Shown: one piece after another, positions 35,758-48,659 of the stretch
Layout of the letters: each line of letters opens with the position of its first letter
Position numbering within the stretch: the stretch's first letter is position 1
NCBI GenBank assembly: GCA_025200525.1
Contig: CM045767.1
Span: 119,100,021 to 119,164,020, forward strand
Direction of reading: 5' to 3'
From: Camellia lanceoleosa
Lineage: Eukaryota > Streptophyta > Magnoliopsida > Ericales > Theaceae
DNA: 64,000 nt
Made by a program: the position numbers and the translations under genes
The notes under the pieces: model-generated
What the model was told of the DNA's origin: nothing
Seen by the model: the letters and a program-made list of their open reading frames with translations, nothing else
Databases searched by the model: none

Positions 35758-38350
35758 AATATTGAAGTTTTTAAATAATTAGATGTTCTTTAGTTTAGTT
35801 CTATAAATATCTTAATGTCACATTATTTTGAAATTGCAGATGTAGAAGAATGCTGACATGAGTAGATGGATTGAACTTTTGTCACTGTCACATAGGTCAG
35901 TATATTTCTCATCTCTGCCTTTTACAATTAAAAGGTGCTTTGGTTTCACTTACTGACTCCAGATGATCATCGTCATTGATACTTGCACTGGTATCAAACA
36001 AACATATTAGTCCATCTACAGAAAACCTACTTATTTGCCAAATTGCTATTATATTAAGCATGACTCTGTTTCTATTTCCTGCAAAAAAATTAAATACTAC
36101 TTTTACATCTCGAAAGGATGGGAATGAAAATCAAATGAACTCACCGTGGTTCTTCTTCAATTTAAAGGTTTTAGAACTAGATGTATTTCGATTGAGTTTG
36201 GCAATAGCTTTTTTGCTTTTTAGTTTTAAATAAAGTAGTTGCTAAAAAAGCTGATGCATTTGGCAAATGCAAAAAGTGCTAGCATTTTTTGTTATTGGAG
36301 AAGTTTTAGGTAAGTTGATATATATATATATATATTTTTTTCTTTTGCCCTTTTTTTTTTTTTTTTTTTCCTTTCACAATTGTCAGCTAAAAAAGTCATA
36401 ACCTAACAGTCTAGTTTTTTTGTTTTTTGGATAAAAAGTGACTAAAAAAGCCGCTGCCAAATAGGGCTATGCATTTTGCTTAATATGTTACCATCTTCCA
36501 ATTCATATGGAAAATCCATAAAAACTGAAGTTGTCTTTTCTCTTTTCTTGTCTTTCACTCAGGAATACAGACACCAGTTTTGAAAGAGAAGCTACCTGCA
36601 TGCTAGAGGCCCAAGCTCTTGTCGAACTACATGTGTGCACTCGCGCATGCATGTATGAGAGAGAGATTAGGATAACTTAAGTGAAGCCTTATGAAGTGAA
36701 ATTTTGACTCTCAAATCATAGTCAATTTTCTCATACAAACAAACACTATATTATAAACTATTATTCTGGCACCAGATTGATATGCTTGAAAATGAAAAGA
36801 AAAGCAACTCGTCATTTTGTTCTTGGTGAGTTGGTGTATTGATTGTGTACTTTATGTCTCATTGCAGTACTGCATGCTTTGTTAATGTTTGTAACTTTTA
36901 GTGTTATAGAATGATGTCTTAAGAGTTTTGAAAATCTCTTTTGCTGTGCTAGAGAGTTCCTTGCTTCTTGGTTCTCCAATCCCAAAAGAATATCTGCATG
37001 AAATTTATCCATTAATGATAGAAAGATGAAGATTGGGTAAGGACCAGCACTTACAGAAGACACCTGCATGGCACCCAATAAACTCATCATATATAAATGC
37101 ATATATACAGAGTTGCTTTCGCTTTTATTCTCTAAGCCATTGCTATTCCTTTTCTATTTGATCCTGAACTATCAATTTCATCTATTTAGTCTTTAGAGTT
37201 TCTTATTTCAGCTCATGTAGTTGAATTGGAGACATAAATAATTGTTGAAGCCAAATTTGAAGAACAAAAATGCCATTATAGAATTTGAACAACTAAGTAA
37301 TAAGGCAGAGAAAGGGAGAGGATGAGGGATGGATGGAGAAGATTATTGATGTTTGGTTGTAATGGTAAGTAGTCTAATATAGTGCAAGTATGAAGATGCT
37401 TGGTTACATGAATGATTTAGGTTGTTTAAATTATATATAATTACCTTATTGCCTATAAGAATAGACTTCCAAACGATAAACATTGAACCATACCCACCAA
37501 ACCAATTGAAATAAAAGGAATAGAAAATATGAAATAGAAAAAAATTGACAGTTGTATTATATAAAGTGTCATAGTTTATATAATATATGATCCAACCACA
37601 AATTTAGTTACTTAAAGTCTTGATGCAAAGAAAATTTTAGTACGTTGACTTTTATAGCTTTTAGAACAAATAACTTAAATGGAAAATTGTCATCCTCATG
37701 CTAAATTTATATAGATAAAAGTGAAGTTAATCTTTGAACTTGAATATATTGTCGTTAATTTATGTTCAAAATAGTCGCTTTTGAAGTTTGGGCTATTTGA
37801 TGAGTATTGATTAAGGTGCTTGTGTTGTTTTCTCTATGCAAAGTTGAATCATTGGAATCGACAATTGAAGCTTTAATGACTAAGAACTCACCGCAATTAT
37901 CTTTTTTGACTCTGTTGACAACACAAAGATTGCTTTTGACAGCTTTGTTATCCAATTACGTTGTCCTGCTTTTTGATCCAAAGAAATTTAGAAGAGGAGA
38001 AGAATATCTTTGAAAATAAACTATTTACGTAATCAATCTTGTCGATTGAGGCATAGTCTGCTCTTCTTCACGGTTGTATTCTGTGATGCTTAATTCGGTT
38101 GTATAGGTTGTGGTTTTGTCTATTATTGAGTCCTCTCAATTACCTTGGAAAATGCTGTAGTGATGGTTTTTCTTGGGAAACCCTTCCTTTTCATGACCTT
38201 TAATTTCAATTTTTCCTTGTGTGCAATATGTTGGCTCAGGAAGATTTCCAAGTTTATCAACTCTGCAGCTACTTTCATGTTCATTTTTCTATTTGATGAC
38301 AAAATGCATAATTTGCTAACATTTTGTTGTTGGGATTTATGCATGTGTAG

Positions 38351-38476
<126 letters not shown>

Positions 38477-38942
38477 TAATATGACATATTTGGAATTCAA
38501 TTGTATTTGTTAGCAGCAGTTCATTGGAATTCAATTATATTTGTTAGCAACAGTTCATTGGAACTCAAGAGTTGATGTTTTCTTGATGGCAGTTGTATTT
38601 TTCAAATTTCTACCTCCTCCCAAAAATGCAAGATGAAGTGGTGGTTTTTTTCTTAAATCACCTTTGGGGCATTTGTTCTTGCAGTTTCAAATATGGCAAG
38701 TTCTTCAAAACCACCACTGGAAGTGGCTATGGCTGCTTAAAAAAAAAAAAAAAAAAAAAAAAACGGATCGGATCGGATTATACGGATCGGATATCCGTTT
38801 AACTCGGATCGGATCGGATTGTAAGTAGTCGGATTTTTAATAATCGGATTCGGATTCGGATTCGGATTACTGGTTAATCGGATCGGATCGGATTTCGATA
38901 AATCCGACCCGGATCCGACCCGTTGACAGGCCTAGCCTATAC

Positions 38943-39520
38943 AAAGCTTGTTATTGTCAAATGTAGCCTTGCTCCAATCCTATAAACCATTTGCATGACT
39001 TCAACTTTTGTCCCAATTGAAACATAGGGGACCCATTAATTTCAACATCTCACTTTGAGTGAATAACATCCACACAGTCAATATAGGTAGACAACATTGT
39101 TTCAAACTTGAACACTCTTGGCACCTTTTTTAGAGGAACTTGACAATTTAGGACAGGGGGACAATGGTCAAAACCCACCTAAGCCTCATGAAAGACTTGA
39201 GAATAAGAATAAAGAGCTCATCATTCTATTAAAGCCACTACTCGATCCAGCTTTTCCCGAGCATTTGCTGCACCCATCTGAGTATTTGTCCACATATAAG
39301 GGGCACCATTAAATTCTAAATCCATAAGGGCATAATTTGACAATAACTCTAAGAAGATTTGAAGCTAGCTCATACGACATTTCGTTCCTCCTTGCTTCTC
39401 CCAAATGGAGCCTATTTAATTGAAATCACCAATACTCAGAAGGGGATATTGATTATTTGAAACCATCCTCTGAAATTGCCCGCAAAAGCTTCTACAACTC
39501 CCTCTCTAGGAAGGAGCAAA
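38943..39520 (-). pseudogene. LINE ORF2 endonuclease fragment
   Basis: The minus strand encodes, in degraded frames, LLSIGDFN near 39430, then LMDLEFNGAPYMWTNTQMG and AREKLDRVVA (about 39330-39230), then PRVFKFETM and PMFQLGQKL. These are the late motifs of the L1-type apurinic endonuclease domain (GDFN, YTWTN, ERLDR) and the linker after it. The sequence continues at 31882 on the other side of hAT-2. Stops such as GDFN-stop-IGS show it is dead. The first half of the domain is not recognised. Confidence 0.85.
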
Positions 39521-40001
39521 AAAATAAAGCAACCCAACTTCGAAGATTACTAGGAGGTGACACCACCACTCTAATCAAATTTGTAGATGTGAATCTAATA
39601 TCAATATACACCTCATATGTCTTGTGCCCACAAGACATAACAAGTTACTATGATACTTGAGTAGGCCTATCTTAGGCCTCTTTTAATGATCTAAATTGTT
39701 TAATTCATAAAATTTATCACAAATATTGTTTATATAAAAAAATCAAATTGATCAGATACTAATAACTATATGATCATGTCCTAATTGTTATACAAAAAAA
39801 AATTTAAAAATTAACAAATGAACTATTAACCAAAGGAAAATTTATCTATAAATCTCATATGGGGAAATGTTGATCTATTTAGTCCTACAAGTTTTCTGAT
39901 GAACTAATTAGTCATTTTTATTTTGAAAGTTGTATTTATTTGATTTGGTACCATTTGAGTTTAAGTAAATTTCGTTTTGTAATTCATTTTTTCAATTTTA
40001 T
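39521..40001. other. Spacer between LINE piece and CACTA element
   Basis: AT-rich sequence. A short weak continuation of LINE-like sequence may reach about 39660. Nothing else is recognised. Confidence 0.45.
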
Positions 40002-40033
40002 CACAACTACAAAAATAGTTAAAGATCACACTT

Positions 40034-40850
40034 TGAGAAAAAAAAAAGATCTCACTTTTATTGAAAGTGTGATAAAAAAATATTAGATTGATATTTTAAT
40101 CACACTTAATTTGATTGAGTGTGATAATATTTATTTTTTATGTCACTTTTCAATTAAGTGTGATTATATATACACTACTACTTTTTAATCACACTTTTTA
40201 AACAAGTGTGATTATATATATATTTTTTAATCACACATTCTAATTAAAGTGTGATTATTTATATATTTTTTAATCACACCTTCTAATTAAAGTGTGATTA
40301 TATATATACTACTACTTTTTCATCACACTTTTTAAATTGGTGTGATTATATATATATTTTTTAACCACACATTCTAATTAAAGTGTGATTATTTACATAT
40401 TTTTTAATCACACTTTCTAATTAAAGTGTGATTATATATATACTACTACTTTTTAATCACATTTTTTAAATAGGTGTGATTATATATATATTTTTTAACC
40501 ACACATTCTAATTAAAGTGTGATTATTTATATATTTTTTAATCACACCTTCTAATTAAAGTGTGATTATATATATACTACTACTTTTTCATCACACTTTT
40601 TAAATTGGTGTGATTATATATATATTTTTTAACCACACATTCTAATTAAAGTGTGATTATTTACATATTTTTTAATCACACCTTCTAATTAAAGTGTGAT
40701 TATATATACACTACTACTTTTTAATCACACTTTTTAAATAAGTGTGATTATATATATATTTTTTAATCACACATTTTAATTAAAGTGTGATTATATATAT
40801 ATTACTACTTTTTAATCACACTCCCTAAATAAGTGTGATTGTATAAAATA
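40034..40850. repeat. CACTA left subterminal hairpin array
   Basis: Around twenty short inverted repeats of the form AATCACAC(N~14)GTGTGATT are separated by TATATATATTTTTT or TATACTACTACTTTTT spacers. A higher-order unit of about 240 bp (from AATCACACTTTTTAAATAAG back to the same point) is repeated. In CACTA elements such arrays bind the TNPA-like protein. Confidence 0.9.
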
Positions 40851-40928
40851 TTTCAATTTGATTTTTATATAAAATATACAACTCCCAAATCTGCGCCTCT
40901 ATTCTACCCATGAATGATAGAGACGACT

Positions 40929-41059
40929 CACTACTAGAAAATGAGGCTTTAGACACGGAACTTTTTTACCCATTTTTTCATCTTTCTATCTCTCTGTCTC
41001 TGTCTCTCTTCTCTGTCTCTCTGTCTCTCTGTCTCTCTCTCTCATACTCATCACTCTTC

Positions 41060-41090
<31 letters not shown>

Positions 41091-41740
41091 TTCTCTTTGT
41101 GTCTCTCGTCCATCTCTCTTCTGTCTATCTCTCTCATCTCTCTTCTCTCTCTGTCTCTCTTCTCTATTTCTCTTCTCTTTATCTCTCTCGCTCATCTCTC
41201 TCTGTCTCTCTCTCGTTTATCTCTTTTCGCTCTTTTTTTTCTCTCCCTCTCTCTTTGTCTATATTTTTTCACACATTTTTTCATCTTCCTCTCTCTCTTC
41301 TCTTTCTCTCTCTCACTCATCACTCTTTTCTTTCTGTCTATCTGTCTTTCTCTCTCTCTCTGTCTCTCACTCATCTATCTCTTCTCTAATCTCTTTTTTC
41401 TTTCTGTCTCTTTTGCTTATCTCTTTTCTCTCTATCTCTCTCGCTCATCTCTCTTCTCTCTCTCTCTCTCGTTCATCTCTCTTCTCTCTATGTCTCTTTC
41501 GCTCATCTTTCTTCTCTTTATCTTTCTCTCTCTCGTTCATCTCTCTTCTCTCTCTGTCTTTTTTCTATCTCTCACTCTTTATCTTTTTGTCCCTCTCTCT
41601 CTCTCTCTTCTCTTTCTCCCTCTCTCTCTCCCACTATGTTCACGTTGCTCACTCTCTCCCTTCTGTCTTCTCTATTTATTGAGCTCCCTCTCGATTTATC
41701 TATCCACTACAAGAAAATGCACTTTTAGCGACCACTTTGT
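40929..41740. repeat. Other CACTA-like terminal motifs within the element
   Basis: CACTACTAGAAAATGAGGCT at 40929 and CACTACAAGAAAATGCACTT at 41705 each look like CACTA termini of other families, the second followed by TTTTAGCGACCA. No matching partners were found. They may be truncated nested CACTA ends. Confidence 0.5.
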
Positions 41741-41772
41741 CTCTCTCTCGCTCATCACTCTGTCTCTGTGTC

Positions 41773-41814
<42 letters not shown>

Positions 41815-42450
41815 CTGTCTCTCACTTATCTCTCTCTCTCTTTCACCACCCATCTCCTTTACCACCTTCACCATTACTGCAAACGCCATTCCACTACCAC
41901 CATTACTACTACTGTCGCCACTTCACTTCTACGACTACCATTGCCACTACCATTGCCACCACCACCACTACTGCCACTACTACTACCATTGCCTCTCCTT
42001 CATCCTTGCCACTTCATCTACTCTACCACTACCACAACTTCACCACTAATCTCCTTCGCCACCACTACCACCACCACCATCTTTTATCCACCACATTCAT
42101 CACTACTACTACTACTACTACCATTACCTCTCCTTTACCCTTGCCACTTCATCTACTCTATCACTACCACAACTTCACCACTACCACCACCACCACCACC
42201 ATCATCTCTTATCCACTACCTTCACCACTACTGGCACTCCCTATTCTCTACAAAAACAAAAAAAAAAAATTCAATAACTACAAAAAAAATATATATAAAT
42301 ATTTTAAAAAAAATTTTTTTTTTTTGACAACGGCAACATCCGACGCAAAAAAAAAAAAAAATAAGTTAAACGACATTATTTTGTTATTTAAATTTTATTT
42401 TTGACAAAAAAAAATATTTTTTATTCCCGCCCGTTTTTGTTTTCCATTCC

Positions 42451-42495
<45 letters not shown>

Positions 42496-43119
42496 ATCCG
42501 TCTCTCACTCATCTCTCTCTCTCTCACCACCCATCTCTTCTACCACCTTCACCACTACTACAAACGTCATTCCACCACCACCACTACTTCCACTGTCGCC
42601 ACTTCACCTCTACGACTACCATTACTACTACCATCGCCACCACTCCACTACCACCACTACCACTACTGCCACTACTTACCTCTCCTTCACCCCTGCCACT
42701 CCATCTACACTGCCACTATCACAACTTCACCACTAATATCTTTCGCCATCACCACCACCACCACCATCATCTCTTATCCACCACCTCCACCATTAATGTC
42801 GCTCCCTTTCCTCTACCACAAAAAAATAGTTCATGATTTTTAGTAACCAAAAAAAATAGGCCGTAGAAAAATATTTTTCATTAACCATAGAAAATTAACT
42901 TTTATTTTAGTGGAAAATATTTTTCATTAAAATATTACCCCTACTTCTACCAAATAAAAAATAATAATAATATTTTTTTTAATTAAAATAAAAATGAAAC
43001 AAATAAATTTTCAATCTTAGTAACTAAAAAAAATGAAATTTTTTTCATTAACTACAAAAAAAAATTATTTTAACACTTTGTCTCTCTCTCTCGCTCATCA
43101 CTTTGTCTCTGTCAGTCTG

Positions 43120-43150
<31 letters not shown>

Positions 43151-43510
43151 ATCTCTCTTCTCTATCCGTCTCTCACTCATCTCTCTCTCACCACCCATCT
43201 TCTCTACCACATTAACCACTACTGCAAATGCCATTTCATTATTACCACTACTACCACTGCAAATGCCATATTGATCACAAAAAATTAACTTTATTTTAAT
43301 AGAAAATATTATCCCTACTTCTACCAAATAAAAAAAAAATAATAATTTTTTATTCATTAAAATAAATATGAAATAAATAAATTTTTAACCTTACTAAATG
43401 AAAAAATAAAAATAAAAATTCATTAACTATAAAAAAAATTATTTTAATAAAAAATAATTTTTTTTAGCAATGACATCCTCTGTTGCAAAAAAAAAAAAAA
43501 AAGTCATTTT
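40980..43510 (+). repeat. CT-microsatellite and CCA-rich tandem units
   Basis: A TCTC-rich tract (40980-41700) is followed by at least three copies of a unit: (CT)n, then CTATCCGTCTCTCACTCATC, then CACCACCCATCT...ACCACTACTGCAAACGCCATT with CCA runs, then an A/T-rich tail containing GACATCC(T/G)(C/A)(T/C)G..GCAAAAAA or GTAGAAAAATATTTTTCATT. Copies start near 41740, 42453 and 43077. The long open frames across it (for example 41097-42404) are low-complexity Ser/Leu/Thr/His runs caused by the repeats, not a gene. Confidence 0.75.
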
Positions 43511-43890
43511 ATTATTTAAATATTTATTTGTAATGAAAAAAAAAATAAAAAAATCCAAAAAAATTTCCAAAACCCCCCTTTCTTTTTTCCATTACCGCCC
43601 GGTTCCCCCCCTCCCTCTTTCCATTCCCGCTCCCCCCTCCTCAAAAATCCAAAATCCCCAATCTGTTTCTTGTTTTCCATTCCCGTTCCCCCCTCCCCCT
43701 CCCCCCAAAAACCAAAAATCCTCAATCTGTTCAACCAAAATCCCCAATCGGGTTCTCCCTCCCCCCCCCAAAACCCCAACCTCTTCATCCAAAATCCCCC
43801 CCCAAAAAACCAAAAATCCCCAATCTCTCATTCCGTTTATCTCTCTACCCATTTGTCTCTCTAGGTTTTAGGGTTTTGAGTGTGAAAGAG

Positions 43891-44115
43891 ATGGGGCAAC
43901 AGTCTTTGATCTACAGCTTCGTGGCTAGAGGAACAGTGGTTCTCGCCGAATTCACTGGAAATTTCATGAGCATCGGTTTCGCTTATTCAGGGACCATTGG
44001 TGATCCTACTTTGGTTTCGCTTCTTCGCTTCGATTGTCTCTCTTCATACGTTTCTCATCGGCCCCTTCCTTCTTCAGCTACCAAATCCACAGCCTTCTTA
44101 AACTCTCACAAATGG
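43891..44115 (+). CDS. Chimeric exon: VAMP72 start fused to a second coding sequence
   Basis: The frame opens at ATG 43891 with MGQQSLIYSFVARGTVVLAE, then FTGNFMSI. This is the N-terminal longin domain start of plant VAMP72 R-SNAREs (usual form ..[21 protein letters not shown]), which mediate vesicle fusion at the plasma membrane and endosomes. After SI it switches to GFAYSGTIGDPTLVSLL and then SYVSHRPLPSSATKST, which is not VAMP. A donor-like TGG-GTACGT ends the exon at 44115. Three residues (EFT) are also missing from the longin repeat. The 5' leader (CTAGGTTTTAGGGTTTTGAG) looks like a gene's untranslated region. So two gene starts appear joined inside the CACTA element with an open frame of 75 codons. 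Expression is unknown; it could equally be a dead fragment. Confidence 0.7.
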
Positions 44116-44119
44116 GTAC

Positions 44120-44164
<45 letters not shown>

Positions 44165-45920
44165 GTTTTCTGATCCACTTAATTTACGATGTTTATCGTA
44201 AAATCTCATGTTCTGGTGCATCACAATCCTATAATTGAACTAACTAAATTATTGTTCATCTTTAATTAATTTGCTATTAATTCTATGTTGTTCTTAGGGT
44301 TTTAATTCATATAACTGAAAACTCTGACAATTTTATATGCGTTTAATGGGTTTATACTTAAACTGTTTTCTATTTAACATTTTTTGTTCCACAAACTTCA
44401 ATCTTTATGGTTTTTCTCTAAATTTTGATGCCATTGATTTTTCCTTTAGTTGTTAAAATTTGAATCCGAACCAAGTATAATCGGTGAAAAATAGCCAAAA
44501 TGGGGCTTTTTTTATGGACTTCTTGAATCGCTTTTTAAAGGATGATTTTTAATCTTCGAAATGATGAACTGGTATCCTTCTATATGCAGTTCTGATAAAT
44601 AAAATATTATGTTTCCAATTTGTTTGCCAAGAAAACGTTCGGAAGGGAAGATAAATTAGTTGTTTGAATATTGGATAGGATGGGTCATGGTTGTTGGTAT
44701 CAATAGAACAAAAATGTCTGTTCTAGCTGTCTTAACATGGCAGCTCTGCCTATTTAAGGAGAGTTTAGTTTTTTTTGCAAAACCAAAACAATCAATCATA
44801 TGGCTCAAAGTTATATATTTGAACGGTTTTCATTCACAGCAAATCGAACAAAAAAGGTTTACTATGACACTGGTTACAAATGTTGCCACTTCTATTTTTC
44901 TTATTTACTTAAGTTTATTTCTTTTACATTTGTAACTAGGTATGAAAGTGACATTGGCATTCAAATACCATTAAATGTGACTATGAAATGAAGAATGAGT
45001 AATGCATGTAATGTGGCAAATTTTGTGCACTTGGTGGAGTTAACCCATCTCTCATGTTAAGAATCTGAGTTTTCGGAAGTTCTAATTTATATTTTCTTTG
45101 TTTATGTTTTTCACAAAGTAGCGGTATGAATTATTTCCCTTCATAAGATATTCAGCTTATTCTTATGTGTTTTGCCAGTGAGGCGTTTTCACTAAGAGAA
45201 TCACCATTGGTTTAGTGTTTTTTTGCTATTTTAACACAGAAAAAGTGCACTTTATACAGATTTAGTACAAGTTGCTCTACTGGTGTGAAGTAATTTTTGT
45301 GCTATAATCCAATGCTGTTGAGTGTGCTATTATTTTAGCATATATTTCGTTTTTACTTTGTTGATAATAAGTTTTTGCCTGAGGCTCAATGTTAGAGATG
45401 TTTATAACCATAATCAGATCATCTTTTATTTTGTCTCCCTTTCATTCATGTCATCCATTATTCTTTTCTTTCTTCCTTTCTTGAGTATCACTTATTTTCT
45501 TGTTAAAAATCTCATCGAATCACAAAAACTAAAGCTCGTAGGTGGATTAATAGCTTTATATTTCTTTATTGTTGGATTAATAATGTCATGATAAATTAAA
45601 CTACAATTATAATGGCATAGGTGTAATTTTTATTAAAAAAATCAATTGTACATGACTTTCTTTAACAATTAAATGCACGTCTATGATGTTACTGCATGTC
45701 AAAAACATTCAACTTTGCTTTTGTGCAGTTTTACAGTCAATTCAACAATCCCTCCCCAACAAGGAAATTGTGTTTTTTTCTTTGTCACTTCAACTTTGTT
45801 ATTCATAAGAATGTACTGCCTGGTTGTTTTGGCATGAAAACATGTACTTCCTGACTGTCTTTTCATAATTGGCAATAGATATTCTTTTTGCTTGATTTTG
45901 ATGATGATTTACATGATTCT
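44116..45920. other. Presumed captured intron or intergenic DNA in CACTA
   Basis: It begins with a (CT)n tract after the donor site. The rest is T-rich and intron-like, with no convincing exon. It joins the VAMP72 chimera to the RHD3 pieces. Confidence 0.45.
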
Positions 45921-45924
45921 AACT

Positions 45925-46244
45925 GGGAAGAGCACTCTATTAAATCATCTGTTTGGGACCAACTTTAGGGAGATGGATGCATTTAGGGAAAGGCATGTGC
46001 TCATAAAGCTCTCATGTTAGATCACTTTTGTTTTTGACCAGACATCATAAACTTAACAAGATCCTCTTCTCTTCTCTTCTTTTATTTTCTTTCTTTCTTT
46101 CTTCTTCTCTTTTGTTTTGTTTTTTTTTTTTTTTTTTCAAGTCTCAAACAACTAATAGTATTTGGTTGGCAAAATGCTCTGGCATTGAACCCTGCACTCT
46201 TGTTATGGATTTGGAGGGTACTGATGGAAGAGAACGAGGAGAGG
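45925..46244 (+). pseudogene. RHD3: RHD3 (SEY1-type GTPase) exons with P-loop and switch region
   Basis: Two exon pieces are readable. At 45925-45990 the frame gives [20 protein letters not shown]: the end of the G1 P-loop (GKST) and the next helix of RHD3, the dynamin-like GTPase that fuses ER tubules. At 46142-46244, after a long T tract ending in CAAG, it gives [20 protein letters not shown] then [14 protein letters not shown], including the G3 DxxG motif, and ends with a GT donor. The residues before GKS (usually MGPQSSG) are replaced by unrelated sequence. The first piece lacks a clear donor after DAFRE. The gypsy element at 46350 sits in the following intron. The exons continue at 54910. 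Confidence 0.88.
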
Positions 46245-46344
46245 TAATTTCAAAACTTAGTTTATGATTATATGGATAGATGGTTCTGACTTCATCTATA
46301 CATACATTTTTCATATACATAGCTTGAGTTATTGTTCTTTGGTT

Positions 46345-46349
46345 TTCTC
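46345..46349. repeat. TSD TTCTC, left copy
   Basis: TTCTC precedes the 5' LTR and is repeated at 54361-54365 after the 3' LTR. Confidence 0.9.
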
Positions 46350-48272
46350 TATAGCGACCCCGGTCCTTTCCCATTTAATTATTGTATCCGGACTTAGGTT
46401 CCGTAGATTTGACTATGGTATAATTGTTGTTGTCATCTTTTATTTTCTTATTTGGAGTTATAGGATGTGTTGGGCGGGTTTGGAACAGGTTGGTTGAGCT
46501 TAGGAACCAAAACTAGTTGCCCAGACTTTGGCTTGTCCGCTCGAGCGGGGAGTTTGACGCTCGAGCGGGGACTTGTTGTTGCTTGTCCGCTCGAGCGGGG
46601 GTTTTGGAGCTCGAGCGGGAAAAACACCCATCCAGTATTTCTTGTGCAGGGTTGGACGCTCGAGCGGGAGTTGGGCCGCTCGAGCGGGAGTCTGTGAGTG
46701 TCCGCTCGAGCGGGGAAGTTGAGTATAAAATCGTGTTTTAGCGTTTTAAAACAGTTTTTCACCTTCTTTTCAGATTCTAAACCCTAAGTTCCGAGTTTTC
46801 TCTCTCCCAACTCATCTTCTCTCTCAGGTTTGATCTTCTTAGAGTGTTTTTCTACCCTAGTTCCTTCATTAAAAAGGTAGAGGAGAGTGAGGGCTTTCAT
46901 TTAATCTGAGCATTTGTTGGTTTGGAGCACTTTGAAGTTTTGGGCATCATCTTCATCTTCTCCTTTTTGAGTTATTTCTTCGAGGTAGGGATTTCCTACT
47001 CCATTTATACGTTTTAATCCTAAGTATTGGTATTTTGGTATGTGGGGGTAGTTTGGTAATTTTGGGAGAAACCCTAGGGTTTGACATAGATTAATTTATG
47101 TAATTAATTTAGGGAAGAATGTGGAATTGGGTTTAATTCATGAAATTGGGAGATTATGAGATTAATTGATGTAGTTGGAGAATTTAATCACTCATCTGTG
47201 AAATTGAGAGTTATGTGTTGTATATTTATTTATTGCTTGTTTAGAAATAACTGTTTTGGGCTATCGGTGGAGGATAGCCATGATTGTTGTAGACGTTGCA
47301 TGTGGACTAGGCAAAAATTGAAACTAATCACTTGATTAAGTTGTTGAGTATAAAGGTTGGAATAATACATTAAATTTATGTATTGATTGATTGTGTAAAT
47401 GACTTTACATGTATATGCATTACTTGTGTATGAGAGGAGATATGGGATGTACTCCACGGTTTAGGGAAAGATGGGGGATGTACCTCTAAACCGGTTAATG
47501 ATTATGGGAAGATAGGGGATGAACCCAGGGTTGCTGCTTATATGCGCACCTATAGCAGAGATACAACTCATATGCTTATCTATTTGATATGATACATCAC
47601 AAAAATGTGTATCAGTTGGGAAGTATGGAAGTGAATTTGATTGTGATTGATACACTACCAACATGTGTATTTGTTATGTTATATGAGAGATTTAACTTGA
47701 TGTGTTATCCCTGTTGAATTGGAAAGATTGTTAATAAGAGATGAAACCCCGTTGAGCTATTTGGGCCAGGTTCTGAGCCATAGTTGGAAGATGAATTATG
47801 CCATAGACAAAGTGTCATAGGCAATGCAGACATTTGTGTTATGAAATTGTAATTGGATTATTTTGTGTTAACCATGTATCAGATGCTACTGCTTTAGTTA
47901 ATTCATATGCTTGGTTTAGTACTTTTCTACTGGGCTGTGGCTCACCCTATATGGGAACTTCATTTTCAGGTTCAGGTGGTTCACTACCTCCAAGGACTTA
48001 GCTTGTGAGGATTTGGACTCGAAGATTTGTTTTATTTTATTTGTTGTATTTGAACTTTATGTAAACATTCAAGCCTAGGGCTTTATTTGTATTTGAGTTA
48101 GAACTCATGGAATTGTGTCCAAGTGTTGGCTTGGCAAGATATAAGCCCGTAGGGCATTTATTATGATGTTTTTATTTCGCAATACTCTGATGATTGAAAT
48201 AATACAATGTATCCTTTTGATAATGCATGTTAATGTCTTATACTTAATGGGCTTAATTTTGAGGGCGTTACA
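46350..48272 (+). repeat. 5' LTR (TA...CA ends)
   Basis: It starts TATAGCGACC and ends GAGGGCGTTACA. A TATA box TATAAAA is at 46724-46730, 14 bp after the last tag. A start dinucleotide TA in place of TG is seen in both copies. Confidence 0.93.
46540..46710 (+). repeat. CGCTCGAGCGGGG tags, 20-bp pairs (5' LTR)
   Basis: Cores CTCGAG start at 46540/46560, 46590/46610 and 46659/46679, all exactly 20 bp apart, plus a single tag at 46705. All seven keep a perfect CTCGAG. Each is followed by a G run (GCGGG). The array ends just before the TATA box at 46724. Confidence 0.93.
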
Positions 48273-48275
48273 ACT

Positions 48276-48287
48276 TGGTATCAGAGC
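48276..48287 (+). other. Primer-binding site (initiator-Met tRNA)
   Basis: TGGTATCAGAGC lies three bases after the 5' LTR end, the standard Met-tRNA primer complement. Confidence 0.92.
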
Positions 48288-48659
48288 GTCTTAGGGTTTG
48301 AATACTTTAGTGCGTGGAAGTGATTAGTATCACAATGGGTTCGGCTCGTTTGATAGAGACTTAGTGTAATGTTATATGTTTAATTGATAGCATGTTTATG
48401 TGACTATGTGGGTATGGAATGTAGTTCCTAGGATGTTGATTGGATCCTTGAGTCTCTGAAAGTCTTGTTGGAAAGGCACTTGATCAATGTTGTTTCCAAC
48501 CGGAACTTTAGTGGCGCCTCGGGACTATCATTATCCGAGAATGAAATTAGGTGCTTATGTGATTATGTGCTTACGTGGTATAATTTATTGTTGTCCAATG
48601 TATTAGGATGTGAGTTTTTAGTTTAGGCACATTTATTAGAGTGCTAACGATCCTTGTCA

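Noticed and set aside
36812..37102. 96-codon minus-strand frame in hAT-2
   Set aside because: Ordinary composition with no recognised domain or splice signals. It might be captured sequence but cannot be supported.
40980..41380. Minus-strand Arg/Glu-rich open frames
   Set aside because: They are the antisense reading of the same CT microsatellite.
41097..42404. 435-codon open frame on the plus strand
   Set aside because: It is made of CT microsatellite and CCA repeats, giving Ser/Leu and Thr/His runs. No domain, and overlapping frames are equally open.
43470..43871. Proline-rich open frames on both strands
   Set aside because: C/T homopolymer-rich leader of the VAMP72 chimera; low complexity with no family match.
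46467..46741. Open frames in the LTR with LERG/SSG repeats
   Set aside because: Produced by the CGCTCGAGCGGG tags in different frames.
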